DNA of 64,000 bases from Saccoglossus kowalevskii (taxonomy: Eukaryota > Hemichordata > Enteropneusta > Harrimaniidae), in NCBI RefSeq assembly GCF_000003605.2, contig NW_003128370.1:432008-496007 (forward strand), read 5' to 3'. Under the pieces are notes generated by a model, which worked only from the letters and a program-made list of their open reading frames with translations, did no database searches and was not told where the DNA came from. Position numbers and translations under genes: made by a program. The first letter of the stretch is position 1. Each line of letters opens with the position of its first letter. Of this stretch, positions 38,301 through 49,440 are shown piece by piece.

Positions 38301-41300
38301 ATTATTGCAATTTAATGCATTAACCAGGCCTGTTGAACACAAGCACCTGTGAATCTCGGCCAGTGGATTTAGCCTTGCAATTGAGTTTGTGCCACACTCG
38401 CCCAAGTAGGAACCAGAGTTTCCAATCTACCCTAGTTGCACTGAGGTCCATGCACTAAGTAGCAATAGATCTTACGTTGCAATTGATTTTTATTTGAGGT
38501 GATTTGAAGATATGATGCTATCTATTGTCTTCAAGCATTCACTGTGAGGTGTTTGCAAATATGCAACTAAATGTCATTGTTATAAAACAGGGGAGATTTA
38601 CAACGTAAATACAGACGAACAGCTACTGAAATTGAATTACGTAGGACAGAAGTGCAGAGATTGAATGACGAATTTACCCAGAAGATGAAACAGAAAGAAG
38701 AGGAGACATTTCGACTGAAAAAAGAGCTAGCTGAGTTGGCGCTAGCATTAAATATGGAAACAATAAAGGCAAGGACCACTCAGGAAGATAGTAAAAAGTA
38801 AGTTTGAGACAAAGATTTTAAGATATACGAAAAAATAGGATACAAATGCAAATTTAATATCCAAAACTATGTACTGCCAATTTTTGCTCTCAATAATTCA
38901 AACCTAAATAAGAGTCGACCTATATAACCAACCAATCAGAAAATTCTGAGGTGTACAACATTTTGCAGAACGTAAATAGCACAAATCAGTGATCAGTCAA
39001 AATCTTAGAAGCCAGTAAAGTACGACAAGCTGGGTGGTCAAATTTTGTTGAAGAGTGATATTGTAGAGGTTTCATAGCATGGACGTTTTTTTATCTGTTT
39101 TCAGGGATGAGAAGAAAGATTCTATTGAGAAAGTAAAGGAAGCAAATGAAATGGAGACAAGCCTAGACAGGAGACTCAGGTAACTACAATTCTGTGCACT
39201 ATATGGTCTACCAAGACAGACCGTTTTTTGAATGGTTGAATGGTTAAATATGGCTTGACAAGTGAATATATGTCGTGTTCAAAGTAATATTTTTGAAATA
39301 TGCTTATCTTAAAGCGGTAAGGACGTCACCTATGCACGCGCAGGAATTGAGTGCCAAGCGATGATAACAACACACGCTAAAAGCGCAAAGTTTTATGGAT
39401 GGACGTTTGTTTGTAAACAATGACACGCATGCGTAGGTGACTACTCTCCCGCTTTAATATGTACGATGTCATGTTTTCGTCTTTAATCAGAAAGAACAAG
39501 AAGATATCATATCTATCGAGTGTGCTGTAATTGTCATATAAAATTGTTTCTTAATGAACATGGAAACCTTAATCACTGGGAATTAGATTACGAAAAGCAA
39601 TTATGGTCTTGCAATCGTTCCACTTCTTCAAAACATGTTAATTAGATCTGTTTTACTAGCATATGATGGGTTTCTTTCTATGGTAAATCTAAACTGTCTT
39701 CAAACAATGCAATTTTGATTGCTTTGAGTAGGTAACCTTGGAGTGAATTTTAAATTCAAAAGAATTTTTATTTATTTCTGATTATCTATAACGTACACTA
39801 AATGTTGATTCGGCTTTGTTTATTTGCTTAAAGTATATAAGGGTTAAATACATGTATAATATTCTATATTTACATTTTAACAGCGACGAACTCACATGTT
39901 GTTCTTTGAATATTTCAAACTTGTATGTGGCCATAACTGTAATACAGTTGATTATTGTTATGTTTATTGATTATCTACAGCTATATTTATCGTAAAATAC
40001 ATTTTAGCTAGACAAATCGTTATCGTAAAAATGAAGTAATTTAAAGTATATAAGCCTAGCCAAAATCCATTCTAATGACATTTGTTTTATTCATTGCTAT
40101 GTATCTCAGGCAAAATCAAGGTAAAGCTAGCAACCATATAATGAATACAAGGAAACTGAGTGCTGACCTGACTTTATCTAAATCACGAATTGCACTTAAG
40201 GGCAGAGAAGGTAATGATAAATGCATATTTTTTATATAATTTGTTTGATAATCTTAGATCACAATTTCTTATGTGTTACATGATGTTGGTTTTTTGAGAG
40301 AGGGGAAAGAGGTTGACTTTAATAAGCAAAAGATTAAATCTTTTTATGCGAATTTATATTTTGTTCATACTTTGCAATACTGTAAAACTGCAGTAGTTTT
40401 GCTAGGAAAACCAAGTACTAGTAGTTAAACTTGCACTAATATTTGGATTGCCTTGTTATGTGTGTTTTGTATGGAGAACACTTTGAAAATTTGATTACAA
40501 TATTCAGGCCTATAAAAACTGTGATTCCATGTTCAATTTATTTACCAAACTAACTAGGATGTAATTTTTTTCACATCTGTAGTTAAACCATGATTATGTT
40601 CTAGCAATAACCCTAAGGGTTATTGAGAGAAATAAAAAATAATAAAACTGGGTAGATACCAATAATTTGTAAACCAGTTAACGGAAAGCCAAGTGTATTT
40701 TATTTGGGCATATATTAGTTTTACAATGCTTTTACCACAAATGTCTTAATCATATACTGATTACTGTAACGGGTTTTGTATTGTTTTGTTTTCTGTATAT
40801 ACAGAAGGAAGGCATATGCAAGACACACATAACCGACTTGTAGAGAATACCAATACGCAACGACAGTTACAAGAAGCAGCAGTCAACGCCGACTTGGATC
40901 TTAAAAGCCGACAAATTGACCAACGTGTGCAGGTAAAACTAACTTTTAATGTTTGTTTACTAAAATGCAAAGTACTATTGAATATTGATTATGATTTAAA
41001 CCACACTTTTTAATTTTGCGTTGCCAATTTACTCTGATTTGCAAATTGATCAGTAAAGGGCGATAGTCGTTGAGCATCTCGTATTTGAATTTCACGTAAA
41101 CAAACAAACAATGCGTTGTGTACGTCGCTATGAGTGCTAACGAACAGAACGTTGGGCGACAACCACCGCCCTTTAACATACAAGAGTGCAACACTGCCAT
41201 TGTGCTCATACAATTAGTGAAACATTTGAATTAGTTATCCTATTATGGATTGATAAAATCATCATTTATTAAATACCCATCAACTTACTGTCAACATAGC

Positions 41301-43493
41301 TAAGATCCAGACAAACTAGCATTGGCATTCCTTCGAGCAGATGGAGCAGATGGAGCACGTGGATTTTGTTGATGATTTACAGATATGAATAGCTGTGTTC
41401 ATAGCATTAACAACTTTCATCACATTACTTGCTGTTAATATTTGTATGATATGTTTATTTTCCAGGCACATGATATCAAACGTCAGGCAAATATCACACA
41501 TCTTACAAAACATCGAAAGCAGCAGCATGAACAAGAGTTGGATGCCTATCTGGAGCGGCTTACCAAGAGGCAACATGAAGCAGCAAGACTTGAACACGAG
41601 GATAAATTAAAACATTGTTTAGTAAGTGCATGGTTAAACTGAAATATACAGTAGAGCAGACAGATTTAATTAATTAACTAGAAGAAGACTTACATTTGAA
41701 CGGGACTGATTGTATCTGTCTTCTGATGTAGGTTAAGTACAAGCAGGAGAACATTTAATTCGAAATTGAAGACCCTAAAAATAGTGTACATGCGTGCTAG
41801 TACTACACACACATCGAATATCACTGATGTATCGGTGGATACAAATTTATATAAAGGATTTATTTGCAGAGATATGTTAATAAACACGAAGAAGTGGAAC
41901 AAGAGCTATACAATAAAGTCAGACAAGCAGAATATTCAAGAAAACAGAAAGAACAAACATGTAAAAGATTACATAACAAGTTACAGGAAATGAAGAGGAA
42001 CAACTCGATAACAATGAAAGAACATGCCGTAGAGTGTCTACGAAAGGAAAAAGAATTAGATCAGAAATTGCAGAGAGAACAAGCTGACTTATATAAGGTA
42101 AGTTTGTCACACTCCTCACAATTGTCAAAATTGTTATTATAATGTTTGTTTTAGCTTAATCTCATCTTCGCCAGCCAATGACCATTTACTCGGCCGAATT
42201 CTCAACATTAATCATCTTTGGCAGATTTTACCGCTATTTACTATAAGTCGCACGCCCTCAGTCGATTGTAAGATTCACTTCGGCTCATTTGCATCTTCCA
42301 ATCAAAACCCACAAAAGAAACAACATTACTTGGACTGTTTTGAAGACTACAAATCGATATGTTATCAGTTGGAAATGGAATTATAGACCTCCTGTTCTTG
42401 ACTCCGGGTAAATCAGCGCACATCCATTGTTTTAATCTGTGATGAACTACCCGACCTTCACATTTATGATACTGAAACGCTGATTGGCGCGCCCAATTAA
42501 ATGACTCAATCTAACTGCAGTGAAATACGGCTTTTCCTAACACGATCATGGGCCTGTTATGAATGGCCGGCTTTAGCGAAACCGTGATTCTGACGATGGC
42601 TTAATCTTAGTTTTTAAGATTTTTGATCTTATATAATACCTGTTAAATATCCATATTACAACAATTAAACCTTCTCTTCTCAAGATTTCGAAAAATCATT
42701 TAATGTATATGATTTTTTTGTTTTCGATGGTATATGGTGTAATGTGGTCTGTATTTATTTACTTTATTCAATGTGTAATAGCAACATTTATTTAATTTTC
42801 TTTCTGTATTCTGTAGTACCATGTCAATCGTGAAGAGAGCTACATCATGCTCCAACACCACAGAGCCAAAATGAAGGAAGATAAATACCTGTTAGAAGAA
42901 ACAGAAAGGGTAGGTTAATAGTACAATCATCATGACATATGCTTAGTAAATCTCAGACGATGTTTTTACTAGATGCTGTACATGTTCTTATAATAAATAC
43001 GTGTAAAAATACATTCTAAACGAATCTTCCTAATGGATCTACTATTTAAAAAGCATTTTGTTATATTATATCTGATACATTGATCACATTTCAATGGTTA
43101 GGTTCTTGATTAAAATCATTGTAATTTTCACAACAAGTCAGATGCATGACATTAAATTACTGTCTCTGTTATTAATTTTTGAGTTTAAACAAATTTTGTA
43201 AAGATGGAGTTAATATAAGTTGTTAGATTGCGCATGATCATACATTTGTGATCATTAACAATTTGCTCTTGGACATTTTACTGCACGACTTATGGTATTA
43301 TTCCATCGACCTTATATTATTATCATATAGAAATGTTATTACGAGATACAAAGATGCTGGTTAAAAGGACTAGTGTTTTTTCATTAAAATCTTATAAAAC
43401 ATTTATTAATTATTTTTGTTTATATATTTATAGGAACATAGGCGGTTACTACGAATTGGTGAAAAAAGTGAGACGGCGCAGAGTTATTCTTAA
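26383..43493 (+). CDS. Coiled-coil protein of 569 aa, probably ciliary, unrecognised
   Basis: Thirteen coding exons: 26383-26507, 35319-35568, 35996-36104, 36239-36336, 37284-37363, 38591-38797, 39105-39179, 40110-40210, 40805-40932, 41466-41621, 41870-42097, 42817-42909 and 43434-43493. They join in frame to 1710 nt and every intron is GT-AG. The start MSAFNASDSRSNLRHQ is preceded by an in-frame TAA nine bases upstream. Residues 1-42 are polar; 43-105 are low-complexity and Ser/Thr/Gly-rich after HKYTYSYQLKGKV; about 105-560 are almost continuous charged heptad-like helix rich in K, E, Q and R (for example LNDEFTQKMKQKEEETFRLK). The end is LLRIGEKSETAQSYS. There is no signal peptide, membrane span or catalytic motif. 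Exons 10-12 are symmetrical phase-0 exons. Intron 1 is 8.8 kb. The divergent CFAP299 neighbour suggests an axonemal or basal-body role, but that is inference; I cannot assign it to a named CCDC/CFAP family. Confidence 0.85.
27726..27772. repeat. Two perfect palindromes close together in intron 1
   Basis: TTTCGCGAAA at 27726-27735 is followed by the inverted pair CATAGACCTT (27750-27759) and AAGGTCTATG (27763-27772). The second can form a 10-bp stem with a 3-base loop. Role unknown. Confidence 0.6.
28432..28500 (-). mobile_element. Probable LINE 3' end (minus strand)
   Basis: On the minus strand the segment reads ATGGGATACGATAGCAATAAAG then AATTACTTACTTACTTAC, i.e. a short 3' UTR ending in AATAAA and a TTAC microsatellite, the usual shape of CR1/L2-type LINE tails. 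No reverse transcriptase frame remains, so this is a 5'-truncated insertion in intron 1 of the coiled-coil gene. Family assignment is by resemblance only. Confidence 0.35.
30493..30651. mobile_element. MITE family 2, copy in intron 1
   Basis: GGTCGTCACCTATGCACG at the left pairs with GCATGCGGAGGTGACGACTC at the right (imperfect inverted ends), and the body has GATGATAACAACACATGCTG and TGTTTGTAAACAATGACA. The body matches 39312-39454 and, in interrupted form, 48760-49440. The left tip lacks the AAAGCGG seen in the 39312 copy. Confidence 0.65.
33300..33515. repeat. Dispersed repeat (second copy) leading into the minisatellite
   Basis: TGTTGCCTGTAACTCAAAGT, GTTATAATTTGGGTGTAGC and a GGGCGTGGC block match 2220-2300. 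The repeat runs directly into the 14-bp array at 33516, exactly where the first copy has a few degenerate units. Confidence 0.6.
33516..33800. repeat. 14-bp minisatellite with a 70-bp higher-order period
   Basis: The unit ATAACTCTATGTTC is repeated about twenty times. Every fifth unit is the variant ATAACTCGATGTCC, so four plus one units make a 70-bp higher-order repeat seen three times in a row, with irregular ends. It lies in intron 1 of the coiled-coil gene. Confidence 0.95.
36933..37013. repeat. 11-bp minisatellite TACTCCTGGGG in intron 4
   Basis: Six perfect units and two degenerate ones (TACTGATGGGG, TACT). The junctions create GGGGTACTCC five times at 11-bp spacing; this string fits the NF-kB consensus GGGRNWYYCC. 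Confidence 0.95.
39312..39454. mobile_element. MITE family 2, copy in intron 7
   Basis: The left end AAGCGGTAAGGACGTCACC and the right end, reverse-complemented AAGCGGGAGAGTAGTCACC, are inverted and flanked by TA. The body GCGATGATAACAACACACGC and TGTTTGTAAACAATGACAC matches the copy at 30493-30651. Confidence 0.7.
41057..41172. mobile_element. MITE family 1, copy in intron 9
   Basis: The left end AGGGCGATAGTCGTTGAGC and the right end, reverse-complemented AGGGCGGTGGTTGTCGCCC, with inner TTTCACGTAAACAAACAAAC, match the element at 5696-5820. It is 116 bp long; the flanking triplets are TAA and TTA. Confidence 0.65.
42163..42598. mobile_element. 436-bp DNA element with 9-bp target duplication in intron 11
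   Basis: The direct repeat GCTTAATCT flanks the segment (42154-42162 and 42599-42607). The ends are weakly inverted (CATCTTCGCCA and, reverse-complemented, CATCGTCAGAA), and the inside is more GC-rich than the intron around it. A 9-bp duplication suggests a Mutator-type non-autonomous element; an 8-bp hAT duplication with a chance match is the alternative. Confidence 0.55.
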
Positions 43494-44525
43494 ATGCAAT
43501 GAATTAATTAATACACTAGCGATACACTATTTGATGGTGATAAATCAAATATCAGGTGAACATGGACAAGAATTAAATGGTGCTTGTATATGTTTTTGAT
43601 GAGCCATACCTTAACTCAAAACATCTTAAAAATGTAAAGTATATATCAAGTTATACTATTCTGAGTCTAAGCTTGCGCACTAATCTGGCTTGACTCATAG
43701 TCGACAAAGGCTATTCTTTTCGTGGTAGGAAACTGTGTGTACCTGCTTTCATTTTTTTAATTGATTTAAGCTTTAACTCTCCTGGGATTATAATGTCAAT
43801 ACAAAATGCCTACACGGAATGTATGTTTCTAACTCTTTGTGAAATATGTAGATTAGCGCATAGATCAGAAGCATTTTAATACTCCTAAATTTCCTTCACA
43901 ATATTCGCCAATTTACTATTACAAACAAGTACTCATCAGTAGATTTTTGTTATTGAAATCATCGTATTGCTAATTTAATCATAGGTTAGATTCGTTTCAC
44001 ATTGCAAGTTGGTTGAAAAGTGTTTCGAACATATCTATCGAATAAAAGCCATTACATCACAAGTATTGAACAAGTGTCTGCAAGAAATTATATAGTATTC
44101 AAAACGATTTTAATTGAGAATTACATTTATGTGGGTGCCATTGTGTTATTTGTGTAGATATTTAGTTAGCCGAAAGTTAATCGAATATTTACAGTATGTA
44201 CATACTTGAAATGTAAATATTCCCTTAAAATCGAAATATTTAACAAAAAATATCACTTTTACATATTTCTTACTATTTTTGATTATAAATACAATTTCTG
44301 TACATATACAATTATGCAAAGATTATCCTAGTTGCATGAATTGTATTATATCTATTTCATATGAATGTATTTTCGAGTGCCTTAAATTTATTGTAACTTC
44401 TATGTATATAAACAATATGTTCTAAATAACACATATTTCAATGCTAAGCATTTAATGATTTCTAGTACTGAGCGGTACATGTGTGCTATGTTAGCTGGTG
44501 CTCAATAAAACTGTAGAGAAGATGT
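43494..44525 (+). other. Probable 3' UTR of the coiled-coil gene
   Basis: AT-rich sequence without open frames between the stop codon and the best poly(A) signal. An earlier AATAAA at 44041-44046 could give a shorter transcript. Confidence 0.5.
44504..44509 (+). terminator. Candidate poly(A) signal AATAAA
   Basis: AATAAA is followed within about 20 bases by a GT-rich stretch (GATGTGTGTAATGTTT), the usual downstream element. It lies about 1.0 kb after the stop codon of the coiled-coil gene. Confidence 0.5.
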
Positions 44526-44529
44526 GTGT

Positions 44530-45206
44530 AATGTTTATTGGCTTCTGTTTTAGACCTAGCTTTTAAACCTCCTCTTTGGCCACTATATTATAAGCGTGAA
44601 CAATTTAATTGATTCGCCACAACCTGGCCAGTGGTCATGAAACTTGATATATTAAGTGGTAAATCGAGGTGATGTGTTTGTATGGAAACTTTTGTATATT
44701 GTTTATGCCTTCACAGCATAAGCCACACATAAAGGTTATACACTGGAAAAGTGCACATTATTGGACTCAGAATTATATATAGTGGATCAGATACATGAAC
44801 TGGAATCACAACGTTCCTGAAATTACAAAAGATGCATTAGAAACACGAAATTGCATCCATAAAAATAACAATGTATGTTGGACATTAATTTTAATATTTT
44901 ATATGTTTATTGCTTAGCTAATGTTTTATTATGGACACAAAAATTAGCACCTTGGAGTGGTAGGACATATACCAAATTGGCCATGTTGAGATGCTTTATA
45001 ATGTTGCACGAATAATCAACATGCTCTAACTTATCAACTTATACTCATTACAACAGAATGGCTACCAAGTGTAGCTTAAAATAACAAACTTACTGGCGAA
45101 TCGTGTCAGATATTATTGTACTGTATTAAATCGAACAAGTCAATAACTATTTTAAATTATTTACTAGAATTGACAAACTAGTATACATTCTTACGAATCT
45201 AAAGTT
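44530..45206. other. Unassigned intergenic DNA
   Basis: AT-rich sequence after the coiled-coil gene. Nothing recognisable is seen. Confidence 0.4.
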
Positions 45207-45773
45207 AGTCCCCGTTCGGATGCAGTCCAAAAACAGCGACTTATGTTTGTGCGTGCGTGCGTGCGTCCGAACCTGTATCTTAGAAATGCCTGGACCAATC
45301 GCAATCAAACTTCACACATACATCATACATTACATTATATATATGCACATCAATTTGTTTCACGATCTGATTCAAGACGGCTGTTTACAGATGGGTTTTG
45401 TTCAAACTTGGTATATACATTGGACATTATAGGTCCTTGATGTACATCATTTTGTTTTTCGGATAAGATTCAAAATGGCCGACTGTTTTAATGTGGTTCT
45501 GGTGCCATATCGCTGACTTGCTTTGACTGATTATGTTCAAGTTTTTAATATTCATTATACACCATATTATAGATATATACATGTATTCAAAATGGCTGAT
45601 TTTGTTTTAAATAATGCTGTTCCAGAGCAATATCTCTAAATGTGGACAAGTACTCGTTTGACGATCAGATACAAATGTCAATCCTCAAAATCATATTCAT
45701 GTCATGGTTATATTCCAGCTATATTACTATAAACAAAACTATATATCTTAAATTTTAAAAACTAACGGGGACT
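45207..45773. mobile_element. 567-bp element with AGTCCCCGTT inverted ends and internal repeats
   Basis: AGTCCCCGTT at 45207-45216 is the exact reverse complement of AACGGGGACT at 45764-45773. The inside has two or three diverged repeats of about 120 bp, each with TTCAAACTTGG-like and TTCAAAATGGCCGACTG-like blocks, and a GTGC run. No protein frame is present. It is probably a non-autonomous DNA element of unknown family. Confidence 0.5.
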
Positions 45774-47330
45774 GTGCCATGCATGGCTTGTTTTACATTT
45801 AAAATAATCTAATCTACACAAAATTTATAACTACATTTTAGCTTATACGAAAACGCATGATCAAGATATTCTCATGATTTGTTTCTGTCGAAATGATTTT
45901 CACAAGCTGGATTTATTTGTTCTTAAATCGTTTGATGATACGCGGCTACATCAACAACCTTTGATGTAATACATACCTTATTTCAGATTTCTTCATTCAC
46001 ACACCCCTGTCCACATGCGATAGATACAGTATTCTTTGTAAAATACAATAACGAATAGAACCTAATTAATACGTAATGGAATGGAAATCCACACAACCAA
46101 ACATCAGCGAGAAATGAATTGGGCACGCACCTAGTAAATTACTAGTAAATTATCACGTTGAACTGAAAAATCGAACAGAGGACACTTTCTATTGCACGGC
46201 TTTGTCTAATATAAAAAAACAATTATTAAACATTTTTATTAACATGGCGAGGCAATTCTAATTGAAAGGACACCGATCTTATTTCTTTAATCCTATTATA
46301 TCCACCTTAATAATACAGGTCTACAGAATACGGTTAGACTTGTTAATAAACTATTACATTTAGATTTCAATACTCAAAATCAATTTGAAATTTAATTCTG
46401 CTTCGCGGCAGGTGGACCATTCGATGTGTATCATAAACAATAGTGGCGAAGAATCCAAACCCATGCATATCGGAAATCACATTACGCAGATAGACACAGA
46501 TCTAATCGTTTGAAGCAATTCTCAGTAAAACTTTAGCCTTTCAGTTCATAAAATGAAGACTTTATCAATAACTACCAATAAAAACTTCGAACATAATATT
46601 TCCAGTTTTTGTGTTATGATCAACATGTAGTTTATGTCCACAGTATGGAGCGTAATATGAGCTACTGATAAATTGTTATAGAGACTACAGCGCCATTTTT
46701 TTTGGCCATGTTAGTCTGGTCTCCAAATGTCGGTATTCTGTCACGCACAACATGTAATCCATTTGCAAATTGACACTTCAATTTGGTAAGTTTCGAGAAA
46801 TTGTTTAGAAAGATTACCCGTAATAACAAATTTGAGAAAGTACTTGCTATATTATATATACTGTGTACTATACATGTGTGTTAATCTTACAGTTACATCT
46901 GTATATGTAACTCCCATTGTAACTCCCACATTACGTAACGATCAAAAAGAGTTACATTTGATTTTGTAACTAGCAACGAATAGTATTGGGTGGAAGCGAA
47001 TACGTGAGAAAGGGAACCTGGGCGATAAATAATATATGTCTCGGTGCTTTGTGATTAGCGTAAAACAGTAAAGCACTTCACATGAGTTAACTTGTTATAC
47101 CGATTCGCTGGTTCGCACTAGGGTCGATAATATGACTGAGACTCGCATAGTATCAACTCGTCCAGTATGGCGCTGGGGTCGTTCACTAAAACAAAGGACA
47201 GCGAAGACAGGGAGGGTGTGCATTTGCTCGCAAATTATGTGGTAACGATTAAATTTACAATAATATGATGCCCAGATCAAACTAATACATGCCTTTATGA
47301 TACATGATTTCTAAGACAGTGTAATTCGTT
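45774..47330. other. Unassigned intergenic DNA
   Basis: No exon, RNA gene or strong repeat is recognised. Short open frames without domains only. Confidence 0.4.
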
Positions 47331-47331
47331 T

Positions 47332-47497
47332 ATTTCTGCAAACACTGAGGAATCAGGCTAAATTAGCCTACGGCTGTTTCTAATTCCCATTTTACCTATT
47401 TGTAATTATTTCTGTTGTTTTGTTAATTCCAAATGTAATAATAATGTAATAATTAGTAAAATAATTATTTGATCGATCGATTGATTGACTGATCATG
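47332..47497 (+). mobile_element. Probable LINE 3' end
   Basis: CAGGCTAAATTAGCCTACGG, which can form a GGCTAAATTAGCC stem, is followed by a T-rich stretch, AAATGTAATAATAATGTAAT and a GATT/GATC microsatellite (47471-47495). This resembles 5'-truncated CR1/L2-type LINE 3' UTRs. No coding part is left and the family is uncertain. Confidence 0.35.
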
Positions 47498-47499
47498 TG

Positions 47500-48750
47500 A
47501 AATGTAATATATATGTACAGTACCTAACCGCGCTATCAACTGTAGCTCTCCATTCCTTTTCAATAATGATTTATTATGATTATCGAGAATAAAAAAAATT
47601 AAAGCAATTGGCCGGTCGGCGAAGGAATATAGGTGTATACAATGCATGGCAGAAGAACTAAAAATGAGCGAAGGATCACGATTATATAATAAATATGGAC
47701 GACGAACCACGATTATACAAAATGTTATTTTACGTCGCATTTAACTCGAATATATTCTGTTCTCCAATCGCAATTACCCATAAAAGCTACAATATTTGCA
47801 TACAAATAGCTAAACTCACCTTTGAATCACCATCTTCGATCGATTTTTCCGCAAGCTAAAACAATAATTTGTCTTCTCGAAAGCATGCACTAGTCGGACA
47901 ACTTTTTGTAAGGCGCTCTGTGATTGGCCGACAAAAGTGGTTGAATACTATTCGCGCTGCAAGAGATTCCTTATTGCATTGGATCAGATGTTGTTACGGC
48001 CACCGAGATATATAAAAACCAGATAATATTCATAAATAAACAAAAAATAACGTATACCTACATCAGATTTTAATTAGATTATATGATACTTTAACACATA
48101 CGTTGTTATTAAGATTGAACGACTTTAATTTTGTCCCTCACTGGTCATCATTCTATAAAACGTAAAGCCAACATTTTACTGTATATTGTTTCAAATTATT
48201 AGAAGTGCGTCTGTCTGGGGACATATGATTTTTTGCATGTCTGATCATGACTTTAAAGGTTGAGCCACTATTGTTTAGGACATAGATGCCGCGAAGCACA
48301 ACATTTAATTTAAAATTGATGGCTTATAACTTTAATTTAAAACTTTCAATGCCAAGGCTAGCCGTATTCAGTACATCTAAGGTTAATGTAATAGGATTAG
48401 AGATTGTTGGCGTGTTTTTAATATGAGTTTTGTTACCATATTAATAGAAATATTAATGGAATAACGCCTATTTATATTGGACAAAACCTGTATGTTAGAG
48501 AAAGCTCACTGATGGATTTTGCTGATTAAATATTTTTAACTGACGTGTAGTTGTGTGAATTTTATATTTTATTTGTTAAATAAATGTTATCTGTATATCG
48601 AATGACAATGGTTGGTGTCAGCTGGATCTAAAAAAAATAATAAAGTACCAAAATAATCACTAAAATGATAATTGATATTATAGTCACAAAATGAAGAATC
48701 TGAAATAAGGTATGTACAATATCAAACAGGTTGTTAGAGGATTTATTTAG
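47500..48750. other. Unassigned intergenic DNA
   Basis: No gene or strong repeat is recognised. Confidence 0.4.
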
Positions 48751-48759
48751 AGTTGAGTC

Positions 48760-49440
48760 CTAAGTTGAAAGGAATTGAGTCCTAAAGCCCCTTTCACAAC
48801 TGTCGCCTCACTCGTGCGATCATTTTTTTTTTCGAAAATATTTTTTCTGTCCTGTTGTAGAAGTGTTGTCTTTGAGTCGCAAGCAATATATAAAATCAAG
48901 ACATTTGGGATGAAAGCTCAGGAGTTCTCGAGCTTATATTGGGGGTGAAAAAAAAATCGTACAACGTTGCAAAGGGGGCAAGACAGGTCTTCCAATAGTC
49001 TTAGGGTGGTACAACGGACTTGTACGACGGAACGCATCATCGTACGACATGAAAATACTCGTGCAACACTCGTTCGGGGTCTTACGAGTGCGTGCAAAGT
49101 CGCACAACACTCGTACTGCCTGTCGTGCAATTATTTTTCATCGCGTCAGTCGCTCAAAATATCGGAGCAGCACGGTTTTTTTCCCGACCGAGATGCGACC
49201 ATTTTGTCGCATCTGGATCGTATAATAAGTGGTATAACGGCTACAACGAGTCGTACAACGGGAAAAATCTCGAGTCGCAAGCCGTTGTAGTCTGTTTGGC
49301 ACCAATTGTGAAAGGGGCTTAAGCGACAATAGCAACGTACGCTAAAACGCAAAGGCTTTAGGGTAGACGCATGTCTGTAAACAAGGACACGTTACGGTCA
49401 TCTGCCTCATGCGCAAGTGACGAACACAACTCCCAAAAAA
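48760..49440. mobile_element. MITE family 2, third copy, split by another element
   Basis: GAATTGAGTCCTAA (48770-48785) and, after the insertion, GCGACAATAGCAACGTACGC, TGTCTGTAAACAAGGACAC and GCGCAAGTGACGAACACAAC match the 30493 and 39312 copies in order. The body is interrupted by the 534-bp element at 48786-49319. The left tip is lost or rearranged (GAGTCCTAA occurs twice). Confidence 0.6.
48786..49319. mobile_element. 534-bp Harbinger-like non-autonomous element nested in a MITE
   Basis: Terminal inverted repeats AGCCCCTTTCACAA (left) and its match at the right end (GTGAAAGGGGCT), flanked by TAA on both sides (48783-48785, 49320-49322). A TWA duplication fits PIF/Harbinger. The inside is GC-richer and full of CGTACGAC and CGTGCAACACTCGT motifs. 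Open frames inside show no transposase similarity. Confidence 0.75.

Noticed and set aside
48967-49290. 107-codon frame inside the nested element as a transposase
   Set aside because: No DDE-type or other similarity; it arises in GC-richer repeat sequence.
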